Shown piece by piece: positions 24,001-36,000 of a stretch of DNA of 50,953 bases. The notes beneath the pieces are model-generated. The model saw only the letters and a program-made list of their open reading frames with translations, had not been told where the DNA came from and searched no databases. The stretch comes from Protostelium mycophagum (lineage: Eukaryota; Evosea; Variosea; Protosteliida; Protosteliaceae), in contig KV921236.1 of assembly GCA_002081555.1 (NCBI GenBank), forward strand, positions 1 to 50,953. The letters are read 5' to 3'. The first letter of the stretch is position 1. Each line of letters opens with the position of its first letter. The position numbers and the translations under genes are program-made.

Positions 24001-27000
24001 ACTTTGAAGAAAAGAAAAACACTTATCTTCGCGCAGTAGAGTCTTCCTCGAGCAATCTGATGCAACATATCGCTTACACAGTGGAGTATGCAGTATGGCT
24101 CTACGGTAATTGAATTTTGAATCTGAAAAAGCGCGGGAAAGATGTTGATAGGTGTTAGGGGTGAAAAAAGCCTCCATAAAATTGGAAAAACGCATTCAGG
24201 AGGCAAAGGAGCAACTGAAGAGGGTAGCATCTCTCCTCGTCTCAAAAGAGAGTTTCATCGGAATGGGAAGTGTCGACAAGGGATCGAATAATGTCGACAA
24301 AGGGAACCCAGAGTCGTTGACTGTCCCAGAACTTTTGTGGCTGGGTCGCATTCTGGTATTGCTCTCACAAATGTCGACAAGCCACCGCTCGGAATACGCA
24401 CTGGTGGCTCAATCGACATACATGAGAATCTGGAAGTCGACGTTCTTTAGCATCTCGGAGAAGCATCACCGAGCGGTATTCCCGACAACACAGCAACAGT
24501 GGACTGACCCGAATGTTTTCGACGCTTTACGAAAATGGCATGTGCAGGATGTCTACAATCATAAAGTACTTGGAATGCATACCTTGGAAAATGTCGACAG
24601 GACAGACGAGGATATCATCGCTTTGGTTAAGATCTTGTGTGAAGGGGACTTCCAATTACAATGCTTACCCCTGTTGTACATGCTGTGTTTCATACACACG
24701 GATGATGACGTCACGCATCAGTGGGCAGCTTTAAAGTTGTACAATATCCTATCTACAATACACATGTCGACGGAAGCGGCAAAGGCGATGAATTACGTAC
24801 AATCCTTACTGCACAATTCCATCATGACCCCAGAACTGAGGTAAAATTACGTAAATTGACGGAAACTTCATTGAAATTTCGTAGAAACAAGTCGAGAGAA
24901 GAGATCAAAAAAAGGGCGGGAATCAATTCCTTAGCTTGGGAGACTCCTGCTCCGGAACATTTTCAAAAGGTAAAAACAGACGAGGAGACGGTACCTTTAC
25001 GCAAGAGAATGTCCATGTTGGTGGGAGAGATGATAGGTGAGTTGTAGATGTGATATTCTGGAGAAATTTCTGAGAAAATTCGTAGAGGCCGAAATGATGG
25101 AGAATGCGAGGGAAGTTTTGAAAGAGGTTGCATCCCATTGCGAATCCTATTTAGATTATAGTTTATCGCTAAGAGTGCTCATCTACAACTCCATGATTAA
25201 TGGCGGCGACGAAGCTTCACAGCTGGCACAGAAGGTAGAAGATCTTCTAAATCATTTGTCCAGCCCAAATCCTCCTAAATGAGATTCTTCTGACACAATA
25301 AGATATCTCACAAAATCGACTCTGCACACATACGTGACGTCATACTGTGGTCTGAAAGTATCAAATGTTTAATCTCCTACCTCTTTGAACGAAATCATCA
25401 CGCTCCAGCCATCCTCCTCGCCTCGAAGAGCTCCCGCCTTCTCTACTCTATATTTTCCCGCCAAAAAGATGCGGTTTGCATAGACGCATTACCTTGTTGT
25501 ATCTCCATCGTCAACCTCATCTTGCGCCTGACACACGAGTGTAATTTGGACGCTTGGAGCTCGCCCTGCCTGGTGTTGAAATCCATTGAGTTGGGCGAAG
25601 AGATGTTGGAAGGGTGAGTCTCATAGATGTCTCGTTGTAGTGCCACTGAAATCTGCAGAGCTCGCATTTTTAAGGGAGGAGTTTTCGTGGAATATCTACT
25701 TCATTACGGATCCTGCTACCAATATTTCTCTTGTCTGATGGAGAAAAGATCTGGTCGAGCAGATCACACACACTTCCTCCGCAAGTCAGTGAAATCTCAC
25801 TGAAATCTCATCTGACGCGTTGTAGATCAGTCGCGATATTGGAGGAGGGGGAGGATATTGCGTGCCAAGTGATGTCATTGTCCATAGAAGGTGCTGGTGA
25901 TATGAACTTAAAGTCCACGTTATTCCTTCCCATCATGCGCCTGTGGACGAGCGTAAGTACATCTTATTCAATCTTATGATTATTTTTATGCACAAAGAAA
26001 GTCAAAGATATATATGCATGTGTTTATTTTCTGTGCATATATATCTATAGATTCGTGAATTCCACTGAAAATCTCATTCTCTTGCCTTTTATTCACATTT
26101 CTGTCGTTCTTTTACCACAATACAAGTCTGACATCACTTCTACAGATCAAAATCGCAATGTCCTGTTCGAAAATGGACATGCACAGACTCCACCGCAGCT
26201 TCATCAATCAGGAAGGGAAGAGGGATGGCACACTAGAATATCTACTGGATAATCTATTGGACAGACAAGGCCCCAGAGTGGGGGAGTTCGAATCTCTTCT
26301 GGGCGTAATCAGTGGCGCTCTGCTCAAGACTGAGGTTTCCGAAGAAATTCAGATCAAGGCTCTAAATACGGAAGCCAGGTGGGAGATTTGTGCGAAATTT
26401 CTGTGAAATCTCGTTGATATTTCGGCAGGTTGTGGCTCAGAGCACATGAGCACAAAAAGGACGCGAGTGCATCTACACCTCGACAGTCTTTTCTGCAAGA
26501 ACAAGCCTTGCGTCTGTTGCTCCGTTCTCTTGAGTTGAATTTTTTACCAAACAATTCGAGTCACGAGAATCTTAGGATCCAATCCTGTGGACTTTTAGTT
26601 GAAGTAACTTCGAACCTAATGGACACGCATAAAAACGCCAGGATCGCTTTCGTACAGTGAGTTTCACGATCTACAACCTGCAAGATTTTTTGGCGGGAAA
26701 AATGACGATGTGTAGGTATCTGTGTCTCATGCAGAATTTCATGTACATGAAGACTCAGAGGGAAGGCAGGGATAATGTACAATGGAAGAGGCCTCCCACC
26801 CCCCTTTCCATAGAGGAGTGTCTCAAAGTCTGCCCGAGGGTAAGCCTTCGTTGCAGATACATTTGTGAACTGACTTTCTGCAGAATTTTTATTTTCTAAT
26901 CGCTCAAACATCACCCGAAAAAGATAAAATTTATTTTGCCGCCTTCAGTTCGGACCTCACGGATACCCACAGCTTAATTTTCAGCGAAAATTCAAAGGAA

Positions 27001-28138
27001 AAAATCCTGTCGCTTCTGTCCCTGCAAAAAACGTTTCTGTTCAAAATGCAGACGGTGAGTGGCCCCAGCCCTTTTCAAATTTTGAATAATGATCTAGGCG
27101 GGAAAAAAACAAGCTGAAGGGTATGCCAAGAAAGTCGTGGCCGAATTGGAAAATATTTTGCTTCCGTTAACCTCACAAATGGTAATTTTAAATCGTTGTA
27201 GATGACCAAAATTTTATCTCTACAACAAGAATCTGCAGATCTGATTACTGAAACTCCTCAGGTGCCAAACGCAAAGAGCCAATTTGTTGTTTTGGCTGAC
27301 CCTGAACTCTGTACATTACCCTTCGAATCTGTCCCCTTCTTCGAGGGGTCGGCCAGCGTTTTCCGAGAATTTTCTTTACAGAATCTCCACACGAGGATCA
27401 GGGAACCAAAAGGCAGATCTTCCATATTACGCAAGAGGATCACATGTATGTTATTCCGTTGTAGATGGCACTGAAATCTCATTGAAATTTCCTGATCTTG
27501 ACAGACGTGGTTGAACCTGGCGTCAACATCGATGCCGGCATTTTGACGGAAAACTTTCAGAAATTTCTGCAGACTAGAAATTCCAAGAAAGATAAAGATA
27601 AAAATTCTAAAATGGTTTGGGAGGGCGTGGCAGCGGAGAAGAATATCACCCCGGAAGAGTGGAAAGAATTCGAAAAATCTTCGTTCTTTCTACATTGGGG
27701 AGATTCGTCCATTTCGGATCCGATGAGAAGTCACCCTCTTGATTTGAATGGTGAGATCCATCTACGATTGACGTGAAATATACCTCAGTTTGAAACATCG
27801 ATCCCATAATTGAACCTAATAGAATGTCACGTGATCATATCAGTCAGCGAGAAGAGACCACCTGACATGTACATGTCAGCTTCGACACTCCAGAGCAAGG
27901 GGGGTGGTTCTTTCATCGGAAACCAATACGAAGGCTTGCCTTCAAAGGTGGTCTTCGATGTTCTGGACGAACTTTGCGCGGGAAAAACGATAGCCGAGTC
28001 TGTACAGGTACGCTTACATCTACAACGGGTCTTCGACATGACACTCACATTTAGCAGTCGGCGAGGAAGGGGTTAGATGTTGTAGATAGATGGAATATGA
28101 TTATTTACGGGCTGCCGGGTTATTACCTCGTCAAATGA
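18030..28138 (+). CDS. CFAP46: Cilia- and flagella-associated protein 46 (CFAP46/TTC40)
   Basis: CFAP46 is a component of the C1d projection of the ciliary central pair. The first exons are 18030-18413, 18487-18566, 18606-18803 and 19213 onward, all in phase. WSHVVYNASINFWK followed by DTEWRMKLLVMLCRMHDEA matches the family's N-terminal YYFLVYNAS..W / EEDKEWR block. Many short alpha-helical, TPR-like exons follow (for example FVYNACCHVWNAMIAF near 23435, LKVLIYNSM near 25180, LRLLLRSLELNFLPN near 26510). Near the C-terminus, VVLADPELCTLPFESVPFF with SVFREFSLQNLHTRI (about 27285-27400) is another family block. The last exon 28058-28138 ends MIIYGLPGYYLVK. Exon boundaries in the middle are not all resolved. 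Its presence implies a motile cilium in some life stage. Confidence 0.88.
18909..19149. mobile_element. 241-bp MITE-like element in a CFAP46 intron
   Basis: Lies inside the 409-nt CFAP46 intron (18804-19212). The left end AATATTACCCCACAGACACG and the right end, read on the complement, AATATTACCCCGCAGACACG differ at one position. The right copy then has one extra G before ATTT. Between the ends is a series of smaller palindromes (GCGGTAACTACCGC at about 18953, a near-palindrome around TAATATTACCGTG at about 18990, GGTGA..TCACC). There is no coding capacity. The palindromic AATATT at both tips may include the target duplication. Confidence 0.7.
26006..26046. repeat. Perfect 13-bp inverted repeat in a CFAP46 intron
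   Basis: AGATATATATGCA (26006-26018) and its exact complement TGCATATATATCT (26034-26046) are separated by 15 nt. On the transcript this would form a hairpin within an intron. Confidence 0.8.
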
Positions 28139-28627
28139 TAAACTTTTGCAGTTTCTTCATGTTTTACGACAGAAAATCTTTGGATTGTGGGATAGCAGGA
28201 TTAGCTATTTTGACAAAAGTAAAACAGTTGTCAACCTCTGTGCCAGCGAAAACAAGATTTGATAGTCTAAGCTCAAAATACTTCCGTAAACGGAAACTTG
28301 CGCTCACCACATATACACATATATGGCCTCATCCTCTATCCATCCCGTCGTTGTTCCTTGTCGTCGTCTGTTGTGGCCGGCGGCAGGAGGGCGGAACCAG
28401 ATAAAAGTTGAAATTGATAGATTGACAGATGGAAAGGTGTTTACGAGAAACCTCGCAGATTCCCCCTTGCGCCACTTTATCGAAAATTCTCGTGGAACTC
28501 GGTTTCTTTTTCAAGTGGTCCGGCATCTTCACCAAGCACGAGGGACACCATCCACATACGCCACAACACTATCCTCACGACACACACTTACGCTACGCTT
28601 ATTTACTATCATCAAAACTCTTAAAGA
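28139..28627. other. Intergenic region between CFAP46 and the membrane protein
   Basis: 489 bp with overlapping open frames but no recognisable protein. The stretch 28540-28620 is CA/AC-rich and purine-poor, as in a transcribed 5' leader before the ATG at 28628. TATA-like runs (ACATATATGG near 28315) could serve the downstream gene. Confidence 0.4.
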
Positions 28628-29456
28628 ATGTCAAGCATCCCAGAACAAAATCTTCCACCCCCCGCCCCCAAAATGAAGGAGCCCGTCGATCGCGTTAACT
28701 TCAGAATCTTCTTATATATTCTCATCATGGGAACTATTGGAGCCGTTATCTTAGACGCCGGCATCAATTTTGGTATCGCAGCCGCCATGTATACCGACGT
28801 CGATACAGTAAATGTTTGGAGCTTTCCGAACACACTAGCTGGAGATGCCGCAGTCACTATCTTTATCCAAGGAATACTCACCTGGATGATTTCTGGTATG
28901 CTTACCTGCAGAGATTTAAGAAACGCTGCTTTTGGAATCTCCCCTCTTAGATGCCCAAATTGGATTAGAAACGGACCCGCCGTCATCCAGTGGTTTTTTG
29001 GAGCCTCTTTAGATCTCACCGAACGCCATGTTGGTGCCCCAGAGAGATTCAGAAGGATCTTCGCCTCTTTTGGTCGTTCCATCATCTACTCGATCGTCGT
29101 CTTCTGCTTCGCATGGCCCATCTCTGTTGGTATCTTGGCTGCCACCTCTGATGACGATAAAGTCGCCGGGTTCCCCACAGCAGCCTACTTCAAATTGGCC
29201 CTTGGTGGAGGTATGGGCCTCTTCCAAACACCAGTCATCGTGATCATCGCCTTCTGGAGAAAGGTAAGTGTTGATTCTTACATGATCTGTACTTGTTTTT
29301 GACTTTAAAAAGGGATGGCCCGAGAGAGACGAGTACGAGGCCAGAAAGATGGCAGACAAGGTCAAGGCCAAGCAAGCCGCGGGTGTTCAGGACTCAAACT
29401 CAACCTCTATCACCATGCCAATGGAGGATTCATCAAGGCCACCACTTTCTGTATAA
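28628..29456 (+). CDS. Four-pass membrane protein, DUF2456-like
   Basis: Two exons (28628-29263 and 29313-29456) encode 259 aa. Four hydrophobic segments are visible: FLYILIMGTIGAVILDAGI, TIFIQGILTWMISGMLT, SIIYSIVVFCFAWPISVGI and LALGGGMGLFQTPVIVIIAF. The N-terminal cytosolic stretch is proline-rich, and the C-terminal tail is charged then Ser/Thr-rich. The segments RCPNWIRNGPAVIQWFFG and the overall length recall the fungal DUF2456 family of unknown function; I cannot confirm this without a search. Codon use is notably even compared with neighbours. The stop TAA lies inside TATAAA. Confidence 0.85.
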
Positions 29457-30025
29457 ATTATTAACAGAACTTGTTATATTCACAATCTGAGTGCCTCGCT
29501 GAGGCGCAGAGCGCTCCAGATGAAGACCTTGTTTTGTTTCTTAGTGCAACTCTGCTCCATCTCGTAACTTGAGTCTGATGTGAAAAACTTTCAGAGGATC
29601 ATTTTGTTTTATTTCTGAAGGCTTCTTCTTGCATCTGCAGCCTCTTGTACTTTCCGGACCCACATACACCCGCACTTTTTGAAAACATCCTCCTCCCACA
29701 TTTCTCAAAGAGGTCCCCCTGTTCTTCTTCACTGTCGCTCACTTTAGAACTAAAAATAAGTCAGATCATGTTGATGAATCCTGATCATCACGAGAAATGC
29801 AAGACAAGCACAAGAGGTTGTTTCGAAATTGGTGTTATCTGAGAAGGAAACAAATTCTAGGTGTGTCTATATTTCAACAAAGTATTTCAGGCTTTTTTTC
29901 TCGGATTTGCCTTGGCTTTCAAATGTATAAATACGCTGAAGAAATCGCAGAACATCTGATCGAAGATGATGCAGCAAAATGGTGCTCTATTTCAATTTTT
30001 GAGATCTCTTGAAAATATAAAATAT
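29457..30025. other. Region without a confident gene
   Basis: 569 bp between the membrane protein and the G-patch gene (convergent 3' ends). On the minus strand an acidic open frame (DSEEEQGDLFEKCG, about 29600-29740) could be spliced to short upstream pieces to give about 70 aa, but nothing supports it beyond open reading. I regard it as untranslated or intergenic. Confidence 0.35.
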
Positions 30026-30914
30026 TTACATTTCAAATTGCATCATCTTGTTTGGATCAATGGTTCCTCCTGACTTGAATACTTTCTGTGTTGTAGTTGT
30101 AACTTTGACGCTTTTCTTGACAACAACCTATCAAAAATGTCAGTAAAAAACCATCAAATAAAAATAAAAATGCACACCTCTTCCTCAGAGCTAGACTCCT
30201 CAGAGCTGGACTCTTTAGAGGTGGACCGCTTTTTCTCGTTTTTTTTTGATATCTTCTTTGCCTTCTTCTGCACCTTCTTTTCTGATTCTGAATCTGACTC
30301 GCTCTCACTGCTGCTCTCCTTCACTTTTCGTCGAATTTTCCGTGGCTTTTCCTCTTCTGAATCGGTGTCACTGGGGCTCTGTCTCTTTTTCTTGGAGGGT
30401 GTCTCTTCGCCGCTTGAATATTCTTCAGTCTTGTCTTTTCTCTCAACAACAGATTTTGTTCGTTGTAGTGCCTCACTGTATCTGATTCTTCTCAGTATTT
30501 ATGTTGATATCAGGTCGTCGATGAATGAATGATGTTGCATAAATGTTCTTTTTCAAAATCAACGCTTCCCAGAATGCGTGATACATGCGTCTGTAGATGC
30601 AAACGAAACAGTTCAGATGTGCCAATCAACTGACCCTTTCTCCCACCAGTTCTCCCAAGCTGCTGAGGCGGTTCCGATCTTCACATAATTAGTACAACTT
30701 TACACATGAAAGGATGTGACAGCACTCACTCCTGCGCTGTCCTTCTTCTGTGACACACGAATGAAATCCTTTCTTCCATTTTCCTCTTTTCCAAGCCCCT
30801 TCCCTCTATTGTTGTCAAAATCATCATCTACTCCATTATCATTATCTCTCACTCTGTCCACCCGAATTTGGCCAAGAGAGAAGCGCCTTTACTGTATTTT
30901 GTGGAGAGGCTCAT
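30026..30914 (-). CDS. G-patch domain protein, GPATCH4-like
   Basis: G-patch proteins bind RNA and activate DEAH helicases; GPATCH4-type proteins act in the nucleolus. Exons on the minus strand: 30853-30914, 30730-30805, 30635-30678, 30564-30590, 30178-30475, 30026-30127, joining in phase to 202 aa. The G-patch is N-terminal and split by introns: SLLAKFGWTEGKGLGKEENG, then RVSQKKDSAGIG and AWENWWEK, the last matching the WW that follows the patch in GPATCH4. The rest is a long Lys/Ser/Glu-rich tail with SESESDSESE and KKAKKISKKNEKK runs, as in nucleolar proteins. The small 27-nt exon and the 88-nt intron before the tail are my best fit, not certain. Shares a 118-bp divergent promoter with RagA/Gtr1. 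Confidence 0.78.
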
Positions 30915-31032
30915 CGTGTTTGGTGTCCGAAAATCTGGCTTCTTTCTTGGAACGAAACGGTGTCTGAAAGATGCGAAAATAAAAGTCAGAAATCAGCGCA
31001 GACCAGATCGCGACACATCAGAACCTTCAAAA
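30915..31032. promoter_or_regulatory. Divergent promoter, G-patch protein / RagA
   Basis: Only 118 bp separate the two start codons, so the genes must share a core promoter region. No TATA box is seen. Confidence 0.5.
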
Positions 31033-32836
31033 ATGAGTATGAAAAAGAAGGTGAGGATATAAATGGATGTCATATGTTTACCATGATTCAAGGTCTTACT
31101 TATGGGGAAGAGTAACTCTGGAAAGACATCCATGAGATCTATCATCTTTGCCAACTACATCGGTAATTTTAAAAGAATTTAGGACGTGAATACTGATAAT
31201 GAATAGCCAGAGATACTATGCGGCTTGGTGCGACGAGTGAGTTGTGATCTGATTCACGATTCACCACATATTCTGATCATTTCAGTCGATGTCGAGAACT
31301 CCCACGTACGATTTCTTGGAAATTTAGCACTCAACTTGTGGGATTGTGGAGGGTGATGACATAATTTATTCATCAATTCATCCTTCCCGTGATCAATTCA
31401 AAATGAAAGAAGACTTAAAATGTAAAAGCAGATATTGAATTATTATACAGACAAAAGACATTTATGGAGAGTTATCTGTCCTCTCAGATCGATCACATCT
31501 TTCAAAATGTTTCCGTGCTCATTTACATCTTTGACGTAGAGAATCGAGATGTAGAGGTGAATTTATCTCTCAAAATATTCCGTACTAACGGCATCTCTAT
31601 AGGAGGAATTGGAATCATACAAATCTTGTCTGAATGCCATACAAGAGAACTCTGTAGACGCCAAGATCTTCTGCCTCATTCACAAGATGGATCTCATTCC
31701 AGAAGATCAGAGGCAGCAGGTGAATATCTTCACTGGACTATTTCTTATGTTTGTTGTCTGTGACTCCCTTTTTGAAGCGGGTCACTTGTGGCAAAGATGA
31801 TTGTAATGAAAAAACCACATGACAACATCTTCTCTGACCAACTCAATCAAGCCGAAGGATAATACTTAGCACCGAGTTGAATCCATACATTAACACGTCA
31901 TCAGGTGTTCCAAGCCAAAGAGGAAGAACTCAACCGCAAATCCGCACCATTGAAAATCACATGTTTCAAGACATCTATCTGGGACGAGACTTTGTACAAG
32001 GTCAGTTTTAATCAGCCCAATTTTGTGCTGCGGCTGCCGCAGGATCTGCTGATAGATTTTCAACTTGGCTTTATCTTTTCAAGTTGAAAATACCATTCAC
32101 AGAGCTCGATGTTCTCCGAGCATTAAAAATGACATCACAAATACAAACATGCAAAAATATACCTCTATAAAAATAATATATATGAAAGATGACACTAAAA
32201 GATTATGGAATTACTTCCAAATTCAAAAAAAATTAAATTTTAAAAAAACACAGGCGTGGTCTTCTATTGTGTATTCTTTGATCCCGAATATCAAGACTTT
32301 AGAGGCTCATCTCAAGAACTTTTGCGAAATCTGCGAGGCAGACGAGGTGAGATATCTCATTCTATCGTCATGATATCTTGTCGCTGATGACATATTGACA
32401 GGTCGTACTGTTTGAGAGAGCGACATTCCTTGTCATCTCTCATACTTCCAGAAGAGATCATCGCGATGATCACCGATTCGAAAAGATCTCCAACATCATC
32501 AAACAGTTTAAGTTGAGTTGTTCAAAGAGTCAAGCACAGTTCCAATCTATGGAGGTACTTCATCTCGCATGTTTTGTGGCTGCATCGTAAGAGGGTGAAT
32601 TGATGATGTCAGGTTCGCAACTCGAATTTTGCGGCTTTTATAAATGGATTCACGGCCAACACTTACATCATGGTGATCATGTCAGACCTGACAGTGCGTA
32701 AGTGTCTCTATCTACAACTGAACATGACTGAATTTTCGAAGAATCTGCAGCCACACTGCTGAACATCAACCTTGCCAAGGAGCATTTTGAGAGGTTCATC
32801 CAAAAGGGCGAGAAAGATGCAGCGAGTGTTTATTGA
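31033..32836 (+). CDS. RagA/Gtr1-type small GTPase
   Basis: Rag GTPases act as RagA/B-RagC/D heterodimers on the lysosome or vacuole and recruit TORC1 in response to amino acids. Eleven exons (31033-31050, 31093-31162, 31207-31236, 31286-31352, 31451-31556, 31603-31719, 31905-32000, 32254-32346, 32402-32554, 32613-32697, 32751-32836) give 306 aa, the normal length. The G1 loop is GKSNSGKTS (residues 11-19), followed by FANYIARDT and LGATIDVE (G2), WDCGG (58-62, G3) and HKMD (124-127, G4). The C-terminal half is the roadblock-type dimerisation region ([15 protein letters not shown]). RagA/Gtr1 rather than RagC, because of the [14 protein letters not shown] block. The stop TGA abuts AATAAA. Confidence 0.95.
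32028..32091. repeat. Two adjacent perfect inverted repeats in a RagA intron
   Basis: CTGCGGCTGCCGCAG (32028-32042) is palindromic around one base. ATTTTCAACTTG (32056-32067) pairs exactly with CAAGTTGAAAAT (32080-32091) across a 12-nt loop. Both lie in the 253-nt intron 32001-32253, the longest in this gene. Confidence 0.8.
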
Positions 32837-32841
32837 ATAAA
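32836..32841 (+). terminator. AATAAA overlapping the RagA stop codon
   Basis: TATTGAATAAATG: the last base of the TGA stop (32834-32836) is the first A of AATAAA. Confidence 0.6.
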
Positions 32842-33098
32842 TGTAATCTCAAATCATCATGACGTCATCATCTTCCATTAGACGTGTGATGTGGACGTTC
32901 CTGTCTAAGGCGTTTATCTTGCACGCTAAGCTCACGTTACCTTACTGCAAGCCACGTTAAGGGTTGCGGTGCTTGCTGGAGAACTAACACCAATGTTGTG
33001 GGTGAATGTCAAGTTGTAGTTCGGAGAGCTGAAGTGTTTGGGCCAATCGACCCACAGCACAAACACAAGAAAAATTAGTAAAGACGAGACACACTGAC

Positions 33099-36000
33099 AT
33101 GGATAAGAATAGAGGAGCAAGAGGATCACCTCATCGAGGTGGGACACAATCGAGAGGAAGTCCCAATCGAGGCAGTCCAAGTCGAGGCTCAAACAGAGGC
33201 AGCCCTAATAGAGGAGGTCAGAATAGAGGACGTGGCAAGGTACAGAATGGAAATGAGATGGGCGATCGAAGCGAAAATCACAATTCAAATAATACACAAT
33301 CCGATCGCCAAGGACCAGACAACAAGGATCCAAAAGATGCTGCCGCAAGAACGTTGAGATTTTACATCGTTCACAAGAAGACACTCGAAACACAACACGA
33401 TGCCAGGAAGTTTGTTCGCAGCTGTATAGAATTAGAGGACGATAACGAATTGGTATCACTTCTTGGAAATGAGGTACTGATGTGTCACATTTCAATTCTA
33501 ACAGCAGCAGAGCGGAGATGGACTCGCGATATTGAGGATCATTTTCGATTGGACGACGGTGAGCCATCAGGCTGGAAAGAATCCGACTGTGATGTCTTTT
33601 CAAAGAGTGTGGTTACCTCTCCTGAAGGTGTTGTCATCTGCCAGGTTCATCGCAGTTCCCAGGCGCGAGGATCTACTTCGCATTTACAACGCTGTTTACG
33701 GCTGCCATGGTGTCATGACCAAGATCTTCAGGTGAACTGTACAAAGATGCTATTTTTAGCTCGATTTCGTGGCAGTACTGAACATTGCAGTTGCATGTTT
33801 GACATGTCAAACTTGCAGAGTTTAGAGGACCGATATTACCAAGGAGACCCAAGAGATGGAGAATTATACAAATCAGAACATTGGACGCAGGCCCTCTCGG
33901 CCATCGCGGATTTTCTAAAGAATGTCCTCCACTTGATACATGATTCTAAAGCGAATCCGGAGATGAGAGATTGGGTAGAGGATCTGACGAACTACATCAC
34001 CATATGGAGTCGGATCGTGAGTACATTTCAAATATTACGTCATGATGTGTTGACATGACAATGACATGTGCAGTACCCACCCACAGATGCGGAAACAAAA
34101 AATCGCGCCGCACGTTTATTATCCGTGGTCCAGAATATTTCGGATATCGTGACACCAGTGCAGAAGAAAAAAGAACAAGTCGTACCTGTCAAACGTCAGA
34201 TTCCTGTCGATGATGGAGAAGGCCCAGGGACAGATCGACCCACTGGACCGAGACACAACAATGATTTTAGAGGTGAGGAGATGGGCAAGTCATAAAATGA
34301 ATTGACCACTGCAGATTTTAGACAAATCAGAGTCCTACCAACAGATGAAGAGGCAAGATGTGAAATCCCGCCTTACCGTCCTCGTTGTAGAGAGAATGTT
34401 GACTTTGATGCCCCCGGTGGTTACCTCGATCGGCAGTTCAGGTTAATGCGAGAGGACACGTTAGCTAGCGTGATGCGAGGTCTGGGACAGTTTAATAAGG
34501 CGGGAGGTACCAGGGGGTTGTCCAAGGGACAGGATGATTACGTGGCAGGGGGCGGCGATGGAAATGATGTTCATCTCAAAGTTTACAGAAACATCAAGAT
34601 CGAGGATCTCGAGGTCTTAAGAAAAAAAGGTGAGCTAATTATAGATCATTTATACCTCCCATTTATGACATCATGACAGGGATTGTGGCGCACGTGTCAT
34701 TCGACCAGCCACGTAGTTATGACAAGGGTAAGGACGGTAGACCGTATTGGGAGACAGGGAGGGGTAGTAGACAGCTACAAGCAGGGTCCGTAGTGGCTCT
34801 CAGCATGACTAATAGAGGATATACCAAGATGTACCTGTCACAGGTTGTCATAAGAGATCCTGAGCAATTGAAAGGGGAGAGACCCCGTATTGGAGTCCTA
34901 ATTTTAGATCTTGATGACGTGTCCACGATGATGGAGATGAAAAACAGCAAAGAAGAGCAGGTTATGCTGCAGGTATGTCACGAGATGTTATCGAAATTTC
35001 GGTTGACATTTGACAGGTCAGAGGACACTTCTTCACGTCTGTCAACACTGTATTGAGATCTCTTCAACAACATACACGGGACAGTTTACCTTTCTACTCA
35101 TACCTTGTTGAGGGTGATCCAATAATAGAAGCGCCAGACTACTCAGCACATAAAGAATGGGACTTGAGATGTCTCATACGACAAGATGTCAGAGGGTTAG
35201 GCAATTTTGTGGAGGACGATTTCAAGCGGGTCGTGATGGGGGACTTCGACGACTTGAGAGATCTATTTTTAGATAATTTGGAATACATGCTTTTAGACCG
35301 CACACAGGCAGAGGCAATGGCTGCCTCATTATGTAGAAAAGTTGCACTTATACAAGGACCTCCTGGTGCAGGAAAGACATACATTGGTGTACAGCTGATG
35401 AAGGTGATGACGAAATCAATTAAGGATACATGTTGACACATGTTGACACATGTTGACACATGTTGACACATGTTGACACATGTTGACACATGTTGACACA
35501 TGTTGACACATGTTGACACATACAGGTTCTGATGGAAAACCTGCCCCAACCTTCTATACAGGCAAACCCTTGGAGGGGTGTGGACTACAACCCTGTAGTC
35601 CTCTGCATCTGTTACACAAACCACGCACTCGACCAATTTTTAGAAGACATCCACCACGCAGGTGTCCCAATAGAACATATCTTGCGCATCGGCTACACAA
35701 AAAACGAACTTTTGAAGCAGTGCACAATGTGGCAGACGCAGGGATCATCTCTGGGCCATTCTGAGGCCAAGGAGATGTATACTCTTCGAGATGAGCTCGA
35801 ACAAATCGGAGAGAAATTGCAGCAGATCCAACAGGATTTCAATGTAGATGACATAAAGACACTGGAGGAGTATATTCCCTGGGAATTCTACACGGAGATC
35901 GTCGGAGATAAAGATGAAGATGGGTTCCGGGAACAGAAGAAGAAGAAGCAAGATCCACTGGAGCGGTGGGTGCGGGGGGACAGATCGAGGACAGGGGGCG

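Noticed and set aside
25181-25189. Explaining the ATCTACAAC word as common Ile-Tyr-Asn codons
   Set aside because: Only some exonic copies are read as IYN. Others are read as HLQR, TST or VVD, and many copies are intronic in either orientation.
28323-28698. Coding exon upstream of the membrane protein
   Set aside because: Overlapping frames show no family resemblance or consistent splice joins; it is better read as a promoter and 5' leader.
35431-35520. CRISPR-like direct repeats
   Set aside because: The 10-bp units abut with no spacers and lie inside a spliced intron; this is a minisatellite.
35139-35636. Minus-strand protein with VSTCVNMCQH repeats
   Set aside because: It is the antisense reading of the minisatellite and of ZNFX1-like exons.
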